Source: Flavobacterium sp. (GTDB taxonomy: Bacteria; Bacteroidota; Bacteroidia; Flavobacteriales; Flavobacteriaceae). From it: a DNA stretch of 6,566 nucleotides. The DNA is taken from the NCBI GenBank assembly GCA_003449615.1, contig DMHA01000288.1:1-6566 (forward strand), written 5' to 3'. The position numbers and the translations under genes were made by a program. Below, one piece after another: positions 1-6,566 of this stretch; the stretch's first letter is position 1; every line of letters starts with the position of its first letter. The notes below the pieces were generated by a model, which saw nothing but the letters and a program-made list of their open reading frames with translations, made no database searches and was not told the DNA's origin.

Positions 1-25
1 AGTAACTAAGTAACAGTTTTTTAGA

Positions 26-100
26 AACTTGATAACAAAATCAACGAACACATTATAATGGTTTTACAATGGATTTTTTCATTAATATTGTTATCAAGTT
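26..100. repeat. 13-bp perfect inverted repeat downstream of the chitinase
   Basis: AACTTGATAACAA at 26-38 and its exact reverse complement TTGTTATCAAGTT at 88-100 flank a 49-base spacer. The right arm begins 5 bases after the chitinase stop codon on the minus strand. The spacer contains a 10-base perfect palindrome, CATTATAATG, at 51-60. The spacer is long for an intrinsic terminator and there is no U-run behind the distal arm. The element could fold as a 3' stem protecting the mRNA, be a small mobile or repetitive element, or be a paired protein-binding site. Nothing else is seen in 1-105. Confidence 0.5.
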
Positions 101-105
101 CTTTA

Positions 106-3100
106 TTATTGAACTATTTTTTTGATGATTTTATTGCCATTATTATCAGTAATTTCAACTAACAAAACTTGATTTGTTTTTCTAGTAATGATTGTTGTTT
201 CGAATGAATTTATTCCATCTTTTTTTGCAATTAAAACACCCCTTAAATCAAAAACACGTACCCGTTGCATAATCATTGTTCCAGAATTGATGTTAATTGT
301 ACCATCATTATTACTATAAAGAATAATTTCTGAAGCAGTAAAATCTTTATTGCCTAAAGGAAGGAAAAAATAATTATGATATGCATTAGCAAATTCATAC
401 GAAGTGCTATTACAAGTTGTTGAGGCATCCCAATTTATTGACCAAGTCATTACACCTCTTAAATCAGGATGGGGACCACCTGCTTGTAGTGTATAATTCC
501 TTCCAGCAAAGGTAGTTCCAAACCTCAAATAATCTAAAGCTTTTATTGCATTTGTAGGTGCAATATAGCCACCACCAGCAGCAGGACATGCTGGCATTGC
601 AACGACAATTTTTGAAGCAGGAAGACCGTTAAAATGGTACCCCGTTGAAGCTACATTAAATCCTTTAATCAACATATCTGACATAGATACTAAAAAATCA
701 GGTGTTGGTGTAGCATAGGCCGTTGCGTCTAGTGCATTAATAGATCCCGTATTATACAATTGAACCATAAGTAAATCGAGCTCATCTCGAATATTGTTGA
801 TTATTGGTAAAAACGAACCTGCTGTATTAGAATAAGTTGAATATCCAACTTGAACATAAAAAGTTTCTGGAGCGGCAGTAATATGAAAGCCACTTCCGTA
901 AAAAGTCTTTAATTCTTTTACCGCATCTACAACATTTTTAAGTTTTGGATAGGCTGAAATTCCCGCATATGAAAAATCGGTTAAGGCACCCGCTCCAAAA
1001 TTCATAGAACCTGCTTCAAAATCTAAATCCAATCCGTCAAATTGATATTGATCTACGATAGATTTTACTCCCGCAATGAATGTATTTTTTTGTTGTATTG
1101 TTTCTAGAGATACATGTCCGTTTGCCCCCCCTATCGAAACGATAACAGGTATGCCTTGATTTCTTAAGGTAGCGATATCATCTTTTAGCAATTGTGGATC
1201 AAAAACACCACCAGTATAATACCTAGGACTATTTATTGTTAATTGTGGGGTAAATCCATCAGAGCTAACGGTTTCAATAAATGAGTACATAACTACATTA
1301 TATTTCTTGCCTACCATCTGATTAAAATACATGAATGGAGCACCTGCATTTTCCCAAGAATGTGCATATCCTACAATTACTTTTTCAGGTAATGGAATAA
1401 ATATTGAATTGATTACTTTTATGGTTTTGTTCAACACGGCTTGAAGTCCTAGATTATCCGTAGCTGTGATAATTATTGGATAATCCTGATAAGCCGTTGG
1501 TGTAAAACTATAGGTATATTTATTTGCAGATCCTGCAGTCATAGCATGGTTTGCACCATTAACATTGATTACAACTCCCGAAACGGAGCCATCACTATCG
1601 GCGGCTGAAACTTCAATATTTATAGCAGCAAATCCGCTTGCTTGGTTAACTGTAGTTGATGTTGGTAAATTCCATACTACGGTTGGTGCCACGTTAGGAC
1701 ATCCAACGCCTGTGCAATTTAAGTGAAACGTGATTGAAGCTGTAGCAGTCATAGCATTGGATGCTGTTGCTAAAGCACTTACTGTAACATCAGTATTAAA
1801 TAAATTAGCTGGTGGAGACCATGAATAATTATAATTACTTCCAGTTGTATTAGTTGCTGTATAATTTACCCCATTTATGGTATAAACTACCGATGTTATT
1901 GTTGAACCATCTGCAATAAGCATATCCGAAGTAGTACTCAAGTTTATTGACCCTGTAGCACCAATGGTAACTGAACTACTATTTAACGGATTAGTGAAAC
2001 TTAAATTAACAGACTGTGGTTGTGAGTTAAAATTAAAGATTGCTGGAACTGTAGGAATAGAACTCGTTGGGTATCCTAGTAGAGGATAATAAATTGGCTT
2101 AGGTTCACCTCCTGGTTGTTCCCATTGATTCATTTTTAAACTAAATGTAGTAGAACCTACTAGGTCACTATTGTTAAAATAATACTTACCATTTGAATCT
2201 GTGGAAACGAGTAGATACTTCCATGGGTCAAGTGTCAAAGCGACAACAGCCCCACTAACAGGAACCGCTCCGTTTTTAACTACACCACTTATTAAATAAT
2301 TATTTAAAAGAAAGTTTTGAGTTTGATTGGCCCCTAAATTAGAAATCACTGCAGATGCTGGAGAAAATGTTTGACCAGTATTTGTAGTGGTAAGGGTGTA
2401 GGTAATACCAGGAGTCAAGTTAGTAAAGCTATATTCTCCCGAAGAATTGGTAACACTTGTTAGCGAAGTAGCACTAAAACTTGCTGTTACGGTTGCTCCT
2501 ACAATAGGAGTAACTCCATCTTTAACAGTTCCTGAAATAGTATAAGTAGCCATAGTTCCTTCGACTAAAACTCCTGTTTGATTGGTAGTAACATTGGTTA
2601 AACTCGCTTCAGTAAAAGTGTAATATAGTTTTTCAGCGATTACTTTGTAGTTCAAACCAGAAATTAAGTTGGTAAAACTAAAGTTTCCATCAACCGATGT
2701 TTGAGTAGCAAGTACTTCCGAAGAAGCGATATTTATTAACTTAACAACTACATTTGGAATTAATGTTGCTGTTGGTGCTGGTGTTTTTACAGCTCCCGAA
2801 ATACTCACAATTTGATTAGACCCTACTACGTTGTAGGTAGTGTCTGCATCTAATGAACTTATATTTGTAGTTGTTGGCAAAAATACATATCCTGATTTTG
2901 TATATGAAATGGTGTATCCAACAAAAGATTGCAAATTAGGAAATGAAACCGAACCATTTGCATCGGATGTGGCAGTTAAAGTGCTACTATCCGATAATTT
3001 TGTTAAAGTAACAGCTACCCCAGGAATAAAAGCGTTACTTGCGTCTTTAAAAATAGCAGTTATGTCTGAAGGCATTGCCGAAAAAGAATTGTTAACCTGT

Positions 3101-4533
3101 GTCAACAATCTATTAGGAAGTGGATCTGTTGACCTTGAATCTTGAGATAACTCCCAAATCATTCCGCCACCTAAATTTTTTGATAAAATGAATTTGACTT
3201 TTTCATCAATAGATTGTTCATCATCATACATCAAAAATTGATGTAATGTGGCATTGTAAAGATAAGGTACTTTGGCAGTATCATCCCAATATTTAACCCA
3301 ACCTGCTGCAATTGAGGATGCTTTTAATTGTGACGGATTGTCTGGATCTAATAAATGGCGACCAGCTGTCGGAATGGTGCTACCACCTAAATCGCCAGCT
3401 AAATCGCAAAATTCTACTGATCCAGAACTCTCACAATCAATTGCATCCCATGTTCCTTTCGGAGGTTGTGGTAATCCACAACCTTTTACTATTGCTGGTT
3501 CTCTTGGGGCAGTATTAAACAAACCTGGAAATCCAGGAACAGGATTTTGTGTTCCTACATTTTCAAAGATTTTACCATAAAAAGGCAAACCCATAACAAA
3601 CATATTACTAGGAATACCAACATCATTTAGATAAATATTAACTAAATTTTCTAATGATTGAACTAGTTTAGGATCAGCACTATGCAAAGGATCATTAACA
3701 TTACCGCTACCATGTAAAGGTGCATTATAACATGTTTTATCATTCCAGTTTCCACCAAAATCATACCCAAAACATGTGATAAAATCACAGTAGGTAGTTA
3801 AATCTTCTGTCATACCAGCAGGTCTATTAGCAGGACCAATAAACTGCTCACTAGCTTTTGCTACATTATTTCCAGCGGCGATTGAAATTGATTTTGTTGG
3901 CATGGCTAACTTCATTGCCTTGAGCAGATATACAAGATTCTTATGATCATTTGTTGTATGAGGCTGAGCGGGTATTACATTTCCGTTTAACTTTTCGTTT
4001 CCATCTGTCCCTCCATAAAGTGGAAATTCCCAATCGATATCAAAACCATCTATCCAAGGATATTTTACTATCATATTAGCCATATCTGCTGCTAGAGCAT
4101 CACGAGCAATAGGATTTTCTGCAATAGCTGGTAAAAATTGAGATTTTGTCCACCCTCCAACTGATATAATTATTTTCAAATGAGGATTTGCTAATTTAAG
4201 GTCTCTTAAATCCGCAAAATTACCCATATATGGTTCTGAATAATGATGATTTCCTTCATTATGTTGAAAATCGGCATAAGGATCTAACGAATATAATTTT
4301 GTTTCTTCTGGATGCAAAGCATTATATTCTGTGCCAAAAAACGCATACATCAAATGGGTTAGTTTGCTGGCATCAATATCCCAGACATTGTAATCTCTTG
4401 CGTAAATTGCCCATTGTGCATAATAACCAACAACCATTTTAGAATGGGTGGGACCTGTTGTGGGTTGTGAAAACAAGAACAATGAAAACATTAGAAAAAC
4501 AGTAGCTAATAGCTTTTTAGTAATTTTTTTCAT
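106..4533 (-). CDS. chiA: Secreted two-domain GH18 chitinase with T9SS sorting domain
   Basis: Predicted extracellular chitinase (EC 3.2.1.14) that hydrolyses beta-1,4 bonds of chitin. Seen in the 1475 residues: signal peptide 1-22, with Gln23 as probable mature N-terminus. GH18-N spans about 32-480, with SVGG at 124-127 and catalytic DGFDIDWE at 162-169 (acid Glu169); an insertion lies between LPFYG (316-320) and MYDDEQ (435-440), and a late-barrel Trp460. Four Ig-like/carboxypeptidase-regulatory-like modules follow at about 489-845, then two Ig-like domains at about 848-940 and 948-1040. GH18-C spans about 1050-1390, with SIGG, catalytic DGLDLDFE at 1166-1173 (acid Glu1173) and MVQLYN at 1256-1261. 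A type A T9SS tail occupies about 1396-1475, ending KKIVQ. The GH18-linker-GH18-tail plan matches Flavobacterium johnsoniae ChiA, so the symbol is by architecture. No chitin-binding module was recognised. The start is fixed by an in-frame TAA at 4549-4551; the leader is A-rich without a clear Shine-Dalgarno. The frame is intact, with both catalytic motifs present. Confidence 0.95.
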   Translation of the reverse strand: MKKITKKLLATVFLMFSLFLFSQPTTGPTHSKMVVGYYAQWAIYARDYNVWDIDASKLTHLMYAFFGTEYNALHPEETKLYSLDPYADFQHNEGNHHYSEPYMGNFADLRDLKLANPHLKIIISVGGWTKSQFLPAIAENPIARDALAADMANMIVKYPWIDGFDIDWEFPLYGGTDGNEKLNGNVIPAQPHTTNDHKNLVYLLKAMKLAMPTKSISIAAGNNVAKASEQFIGPANRPAGMTEDLTTYCDFITCFGYDFGGNWNDKTCYNAPLHGSGNVNDPLHSADPKLVQSLENLVNIYLNDVGIPSNMFVMGLPFYGKIFENVGTQNPVPGFPGLFNTAPREPAIVKGCGLPQPPKGTWDAIDCESSGSVEFCDLAGDLGGSTIPTAGRHLLDPDNPSQLKASSIAAGWVKYWDDTAKVPYLYNATLHQFLMYDDEQSIDEKVKFILSKNLGGGMIWELSQDSRSTDPLPNRLLTQVNNSFSAMPSDITAIFKDASNAFIPGVAVTLTKLSDSSTLTATSDANGSVSFPNLQSFVGYTISYTKSGYVFLPTTTNISSLDADTTYNVVGSNQIVSISGAVKTPAPTATLIPNVVVKLINIASSEVLATQTSVDGNFSFTNLISGLNYKVIAEKLYYTFTEASLTNVTTNQTGVLVEGTMATYTISGTVKDGVTPIVGATVTASFSATSLTSVTNSSGEYSFTNLTPGITYTLTTTNTGQTFSPASAVISNLGANQTQNFLLNNYLISGVVKNGAVPVSGAVVALTLDPWKYLLVSTDSNGKYYFNNSDLVGSTTFSLKMNQWEQPGGEPKPIYYPLLGYPTSSIPTVPAIFNFNSQPQSVNLSFTNPLNSSSVTIGATGSINLSTTSDMLIADGSTITSVVYTINGVNYTATNTTGSNYNYSWSPPANLFNTDVTVSALATASNAMTATASITFHLNCTGVGCPNVAPTVVWNLPTSTTVNQASGFAAINIEVSAADSDGSVSGVVINVNGANHAMTAGSANKYTYSFTPTAYQDYPIIITATDNLGLQAVLNKTIKVINSIFIPLPEKVIVGYAHSWENAGAPFMYFNQMVGKKYNVVMYSFIETVSSDGFTPQLTINSPRYYTGGVFDPQLLKDDIATLRNQGIPVIVSIGGANGHVSLETIQQKNTFIAGVKSIVDQYQFDGLDLDFEAGSMNFGAGALTDFSYAGISAYPKLKNVVDAVKELKTFYGSGFHITAAPETFYVQVGYSTYSNTAGSFLPIINNIRDELDLLMVQLYNTGSINALDATAYATPTPDFLVSMSDMLIKGFNVASTGYHFNGLPASKIVVAMPACPAAGGGYIAPTNAIKALDYLRFGTTFAGRNYTLQAGGPHPDLRGVMTWSINWDASTTCNSTSYEFANAYHNYFFLPLGNKDFTASEIILYSNNDGTININSGTMIMQRVRVFDLRGVLIAKKDGINSFETTIITRKTNQVLLVEITDNNGNKIIKKIVQ

Positions 4534-4562
4534 GATTTTTAATTTAATTTAGTTTAATATTT

Positions 4563-4793
4563 TTAACGGTTATTAGTTTGGTCTGATTTATATTTGATAA
4601 TATTGCCTAATATATTTGATTTAACATTGAAAGAGATGTTAAGTTGTTGTCATTAATTCATTTTGCACCTTAACATTAACCATTGATATTCATAAGCCAT
4701 TTGCATCGCTTACAGAACCTTTGACAGTTTTACTTGAGCAAGAGCATCTTGCATAGTAAAAATAATGATAAAGATTAATAAAATTTGTTTCAT
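4563..4793 (-). pseudogene. Decayed 5' end of a SusC-like TonB-dependent receptor gene
   Basis: This fragment lies between the permease and the chitinase. From ATG at 4791-4793 it reads a signal peptide (Lys2, hydrophobic LLIFIIIF core, ALAQ end) and continues VKLSKVL to a TAA at 4710-4712. Restoring one A in the A-run at 4728-4731 changes this to QVKTVKGSVSDANG, the usual opening of the carboxypeptidase-regulatory-like domain that begins SusC-type receptors. That second frame continues through a TGA at 4690-4692 as ISMVNVKVQNELMTTT, resembling the family's PIPGVNVKV segment, and stops at 4639-4641. Back in the first frame, 4566-4640 reads ISFNVKSNILGNIIKYKS, which fits the next strands (compare GYKSQ), with the DFDG turn missing. 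The first two parts are fairly convincing and the third is weaker. Intact members have roughly 1000 residues, so at most the first tenth remains. An alternative is a short secreted protein with the same domain, or a 27-residue leader peptide. Confidence 0.68.
4621..4642 (-). promoter_or_regulatory. Leader hairpin upstream of chitinase
   Basis: Seven-base perfect inverted arms TTAACAT (4621-4627) and ATGTTAA (4636-4642) flank an 8-base loop. The same TTAACAT word recurs at 4670-4676. If the chitinase is transcribed from the promoter at 4819-4850, this would form a weak, A/U-rich stem in its 5' leader about 90 bases before the start codon. It could equally be a dyad operator, or chance in AT-rich sequence. 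No U-run follows on the minus strand, so it is not a convincing terminator. Confidence 0.3.
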
Positions 4794-4818
4794 TTTTTGG
4801 TAAATTATAATTCGCCAA

Positions 4819-4850
4819 CAAATTTATTGATAAAGTAATTCAAAAACAAA
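4819..4850 (-). promoter_or_regulatory. Bacteroidota-type promoter (TTTG-N20-TAAATTTG)
   Basis: On the minus strand, TTTG at 4850-4847 is followed after 20 bases by TAAATTTG at 4826-4819. This fits the phylum's TTG-N17-23-TAnnTTTG consensus at -33 and -7. Transcription would begin near 4812, about 20 bases before the ATG of the SusC-like remnant, so this is probably that gene's original promoter. I found no TAnnTTTG on the minus strand between 4534 and 4818, so it is also the nearest good candidate for the chitinase and would give it a leader of about 280 bases. The match is seen; its use is inferred. Confidence 0.6.
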
Positions 4851-5128
4851 TAAATTCTCTAAACCGCACAAAAGTTTAAACCAACGGCAAAATTTAATCA
4901 ATAAACGGATAATTTTTTTTTTGAAGTACAATATTTTTTTGTGCTTTGATTTTTGTTTTAGAATAAATCACTGACAAAAAAAGAAATAATTATCCAAAAA
5001 TTTATAACCAAGAATAGTAAAAGCTGACATCATTTCAATATATAGCTAAATGAAGACCTCTAAACACTTTTAATAAATCACTAATTCAAGCTATTAGACC
5101 AAAATAAACGAAAGAATAATTAATTGAA
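4851..5128. other. AT-rich intergenic stretch without a recognisable gene
   Basis: This is the part of the gap between the end of the permease gene and the promoter at 4819-4850. Only very short open frames are present, for example one of 22 codons on the minus strand starting near 5032, and none has a recognisable motif. The only structure seen is an 11-base direct repeat AATAAATCACT at 4962-4972 and 5072-5082, exactly 110 bases apart, and an A/T-only inverted repeat at 5115-5133 that overlaps the permease stop codon. No convincing intrinsic terminator for the permease gene was found. Confidence 0.5.
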
Positions 5129-6436
5129 TTATTTATTTACTTCAATTTTCTTCATAAAACTCAATACAATATAGCCCAGCAAGAAGAAAACTGCCAGAAT
5201 AAAAATAGAATTACGCATCGAATTGGTCAAAGCTCCAACGAAACCAAAAACAAAAGTTCCAAGAACAATGGCAAGTTTTTCGGTCACATCAAAGAAACTA
5301 AAGTAAGTGGTATGATCTTCGGTTTCGGGTAATAATTTGGAATAAGTGGAACGCGACAAAGACTGAATTGCACCCAAAACCATTCCTATTGAAGTACCTA
5401 CAAGGTAAACTTTTACATCTAAAAATGGACTTTGTTTATCAATCGTGTAAATAGAAAAGCAAATTAGTCCCCAAATAGCGATGGTTAATTTTAGGGTTTT
5501 TATGTTTCCTATATTCTCGGAAATTCTTGAAAAAAGAAAAGCTCCAAAAACAGCAACAATATTTATTAACAAAATAATAATGATAAGCTTACTAGTTTCA
5601 ATGCCTAATTCTTTTTTAACAAAAACACCTAACAGTAAAATAATAGTCTGAACTCCAGTGCTGTAAAGGAAAAATGCAGTTAAAAATTGTTTCAAAGAAG
5701 TCAATTTTTTTAAACTTAACAAAACTACTTTTAGTTCTTTAACCCCTTTAAAAATTAAATTTGTTCTTGGTGTTTTATTGTTAATATTAGAGGGTAAAAA
5801 ATAAAATGATACTTGTGCGAATCCCATCCACCAAATTCCAACAGATAAAAAGGATATTCTTGCGGGCAGAGTTGGGTCAGTGATGCCAAACCAATCGGGT
5901 TGCAGCACCATAGCCAAATTAAAAGCCAAAAGCAGTACAGAGCCAGTATAACCAAACATAAATCCTTTGGCACTAACCCTATCGTGTTGTTCTGGAAAAG
6001 CAATTTCGGGCAAATAGGAATTATAAAAAACAATGCTTCCCCAAAAACCTATACTTGCCAAAATGGTTGCAAAAATTCCAATCCAAATTGTATCAGTTCC
6101 TTTAAAAAAGAACAAACTGATTACGGATATCGAACCCAAGTAGCAAAAAAACTTCATAAAACTTTTTTTGTTTCCAGAATAATCTGCAATTCCTGATAAT
6201 ATTGGAGATAAAAACGCCACAATCAAAAAGGAGAAGGACAAGGAATAGGACAACAAAGTGGTGTTATGGAATGTTGTTCCGAGAAAATTTACTATTCCAT
6301 CATTCGAACTTGTTACCGATTCGTAATAAATGGGAAATACCGCCGTGGCAATGACTAGTGAATAAACTGAATTTGCCCAATCATAAAATGCCCAAGCATT
6401 GATGAGTTTAGGACTTCCTTTTGGTAAATTTTGCAT
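5129..6436 (-). CDS. MFS permease, UMF1/Atg22-like family
   Basis: Predicted inner-membrane transporter of the major facilitator superfamily with 435 residues and twelve likely helices, at about 18-38, 60-82, 95-110, 117-139, 158-178, 195-214, 249-272, 281-302, 313-331, 341-361, 383-402 and 408-428. The opening NAWAFYDWANSVY (13-25) and the helix 10-11 segment GAIQSLSRSTYSKLLPE (355-371) are hallmarks of the UMF1 group, related to the fungal vacuolar amino-acid effluxer Atg22. A motif-A-like loop, GIADYSGNKK (82-91), joins helices 2 and 3, with a counterpart SRISENIGNIK (303-313) in the second half. The length is normal and no residue looks missing. The start is supported by an in-frame TGA at 6455-6457 and the position of helix 1. 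The leader is A-rich, with TAAAA about 10 bases upstream. Bacterial members mostly have no known substrate, so none is assigned. It reads the same way as the chitinase but is separated by 595 bases and probably forms its own unit. Confidence 0.93.
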   Translation of the reverse strand: MQNLPKGSPKLINAWAFYDWANSVYSLVIATAVFPIYYESVTSSNDGIVNFLGTTFHNTTLLSYSLSFSFLIVAFLSPILSGIADYSGNKKSFMKFFCYLGSISVISLFFFKGTDTIWIGIFATILASIGFWGSIVFYNSYLPEIAFPEQHDRVSAKGFMFGYTGSVLLLAFNLAMVLQPDWFGITDPTLPARISFLSVGIWWMGFAQVSFYFLPSNINNKTPRTNLIFKGVKELKVVLLSLKKLTSLKQFLTAFFLYSTGVQTIILLLGVFVKKELGIETSKLIIIILLINIVAVFGAFLFSRISENIGNIKTLKLTIAIWGLICFSIYTIDKQSPFLDVKVYLVGTSIGMVLGAIQSLSRSTYSKLLPETEDHTTYFSFFDVTEKLAIVLGTFVFGFVGALTNSMRNSIFILAVFFLLGYIVLSFMKKIEVNK

Positions 6437-6455
6437 TTGTGGTGTTTTATTTTTT

Positions 6456-6463
6456 CAAATATA
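6456..6463 (-). promoter_or_regulatory. Probable -7 box for the MFS permease gene
   Basis: TATATTTG on the minus strand matches the Bacteroidota -7 consensus TAnnTTTG and lies about 20 bases before the permease ATG, giving a very short leader. At the expected -33 distance there is only TTTC rather than TTTG, so the upstream half is weak. It is the only such match I see in the 130 bases between the permease start and the window edge. Confidence 0.45.
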
Positions 6464-6550
6464 ATGAAAAAACCAATATACGAGAAATGGTTTGAAATCT
6501 CATAAATTAAGAAATTGATAATAATTTTGGAAAAATAATAATTTATGACT

Positions 6551-6565
6551 GTCCGCAATTCGGAC
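6551..6565. repeat. Short GC-rich hairpin at the window edge
   Basis: GTCCG (6551-6555) and CGGAC (6561-6565) are perfect 5-base inverted arms around a 5-base loop, standing out in a very AT-rich intergenic region. On the minus strand it is followed only after about 15 bases by a T-rich stretch, so a terminator for a gene beyond the window is possible but not well supported. The element may continue past the edge. Confidence 0.3.
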
Positions 6566-6566
6566 T

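Noticed and set aside
2840..3580. Open frames of about 70-100 codons on the plus strand opposite the chitinase
   Set aside because: They lie antisense to an intact, well-supported coding sequence, have no recognisable motifs, and no promoter pattern precedes them.
4589..4618. Two TATATTTG words on the plus strand resembling -7 boxes
   Set aside because: Neither has a TTG at 17-23 bases upstream, and no plus-strand gene follows, so they are likely chance in AT-rich DNA.
4897..5033. Possible second gene remnant on the minus strand (a short frame with Lys-rich continuation)
   Set aside because: The frame is only 22 codons, its continuation needs a frame change, and the residues look like translated AT-rich sequence, with no domain pattern as in 4563-4793.
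5115..5133. AATAATT/AATTATT inverted repeat at the permease stop as a terminator
   Set aside because: The stem is entirely A/T, overlaps the stop codon and lacks a following U-run.
6355..6558. 67-codon minus-strand open frame overlapping the start of the permease gene
   Set aside because: Its second half is the permease N-terminus in another frame and its first half is AT-rich intergenic translation. It has no family resemblance.
1..6566. CRISPR array, tRNA/rRNA, insertion sequence or phage genes
   Set aside because: No regularly spaced repeats, cloverleaf, transposase-like or phage-like reading frame was seen on either strand.

Overview
The window looks like chromosomal DNA of an AT-rich member of the Bacteroidota, most likely a Flavobacterium relative. 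Three signs point there: a very large secreted chitinase that ends in a type IX secretion (T9SS) sorting domain, promoters of the Bacteroidota type (TAnnTTTG at -7), and A-rich, Shine-Dalgarno-poor leaders. Everything recognisable is on the minus strand.

Layout, in the direction of transcription (right to left). Positions 6437-6566 are an upstream intergenic stretch with a GC-rich hairpin at the window edge and a probable -7 box for the next gene. Positions 5129-6436 encode a 12-helix MFS permease of the UMF1/Atg22-like family. Positions 4534-5128 form a 595-base gap that is not empty. It holds a good Bacteroidota promoter (4819-4850), followed at the expected distance by what I read as the decayed 5' end of a SusC-like TonB-dependent receptor gene (4563-4793): a signal peptide, then a carboxypeptidase-regulatory-like start broken by a one-base frameshift and several stops. 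Positions 106-4533 encode a 1475-residue chitinase with two GH18 catalytic domains, a long Ig-like linker and a C-terminal T9SS tail. Positions 1-105 are downstream sequence with a 13-bp perfect inverted repeat.

How the parts relate: the chitinase would be exported across the inner membrane by its signal peptide and across the outer membrane by the T9SS, and would cut insoluble chitin outside the cell with two different GH18 active sites. In chitin utilisation loci of this phylum such an enzyme works with SusC/SusD uptake proteins. Here only the promoter and first ~75 codons of a SusC-like gene remain, 29 bases from the chitinase start. The most interesting reading is that the locus lost its transporter and the chitinase inherited the susC promoter. 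The permease is not in an operon with the chitinase, and its substrate cannot be read from the sequence.
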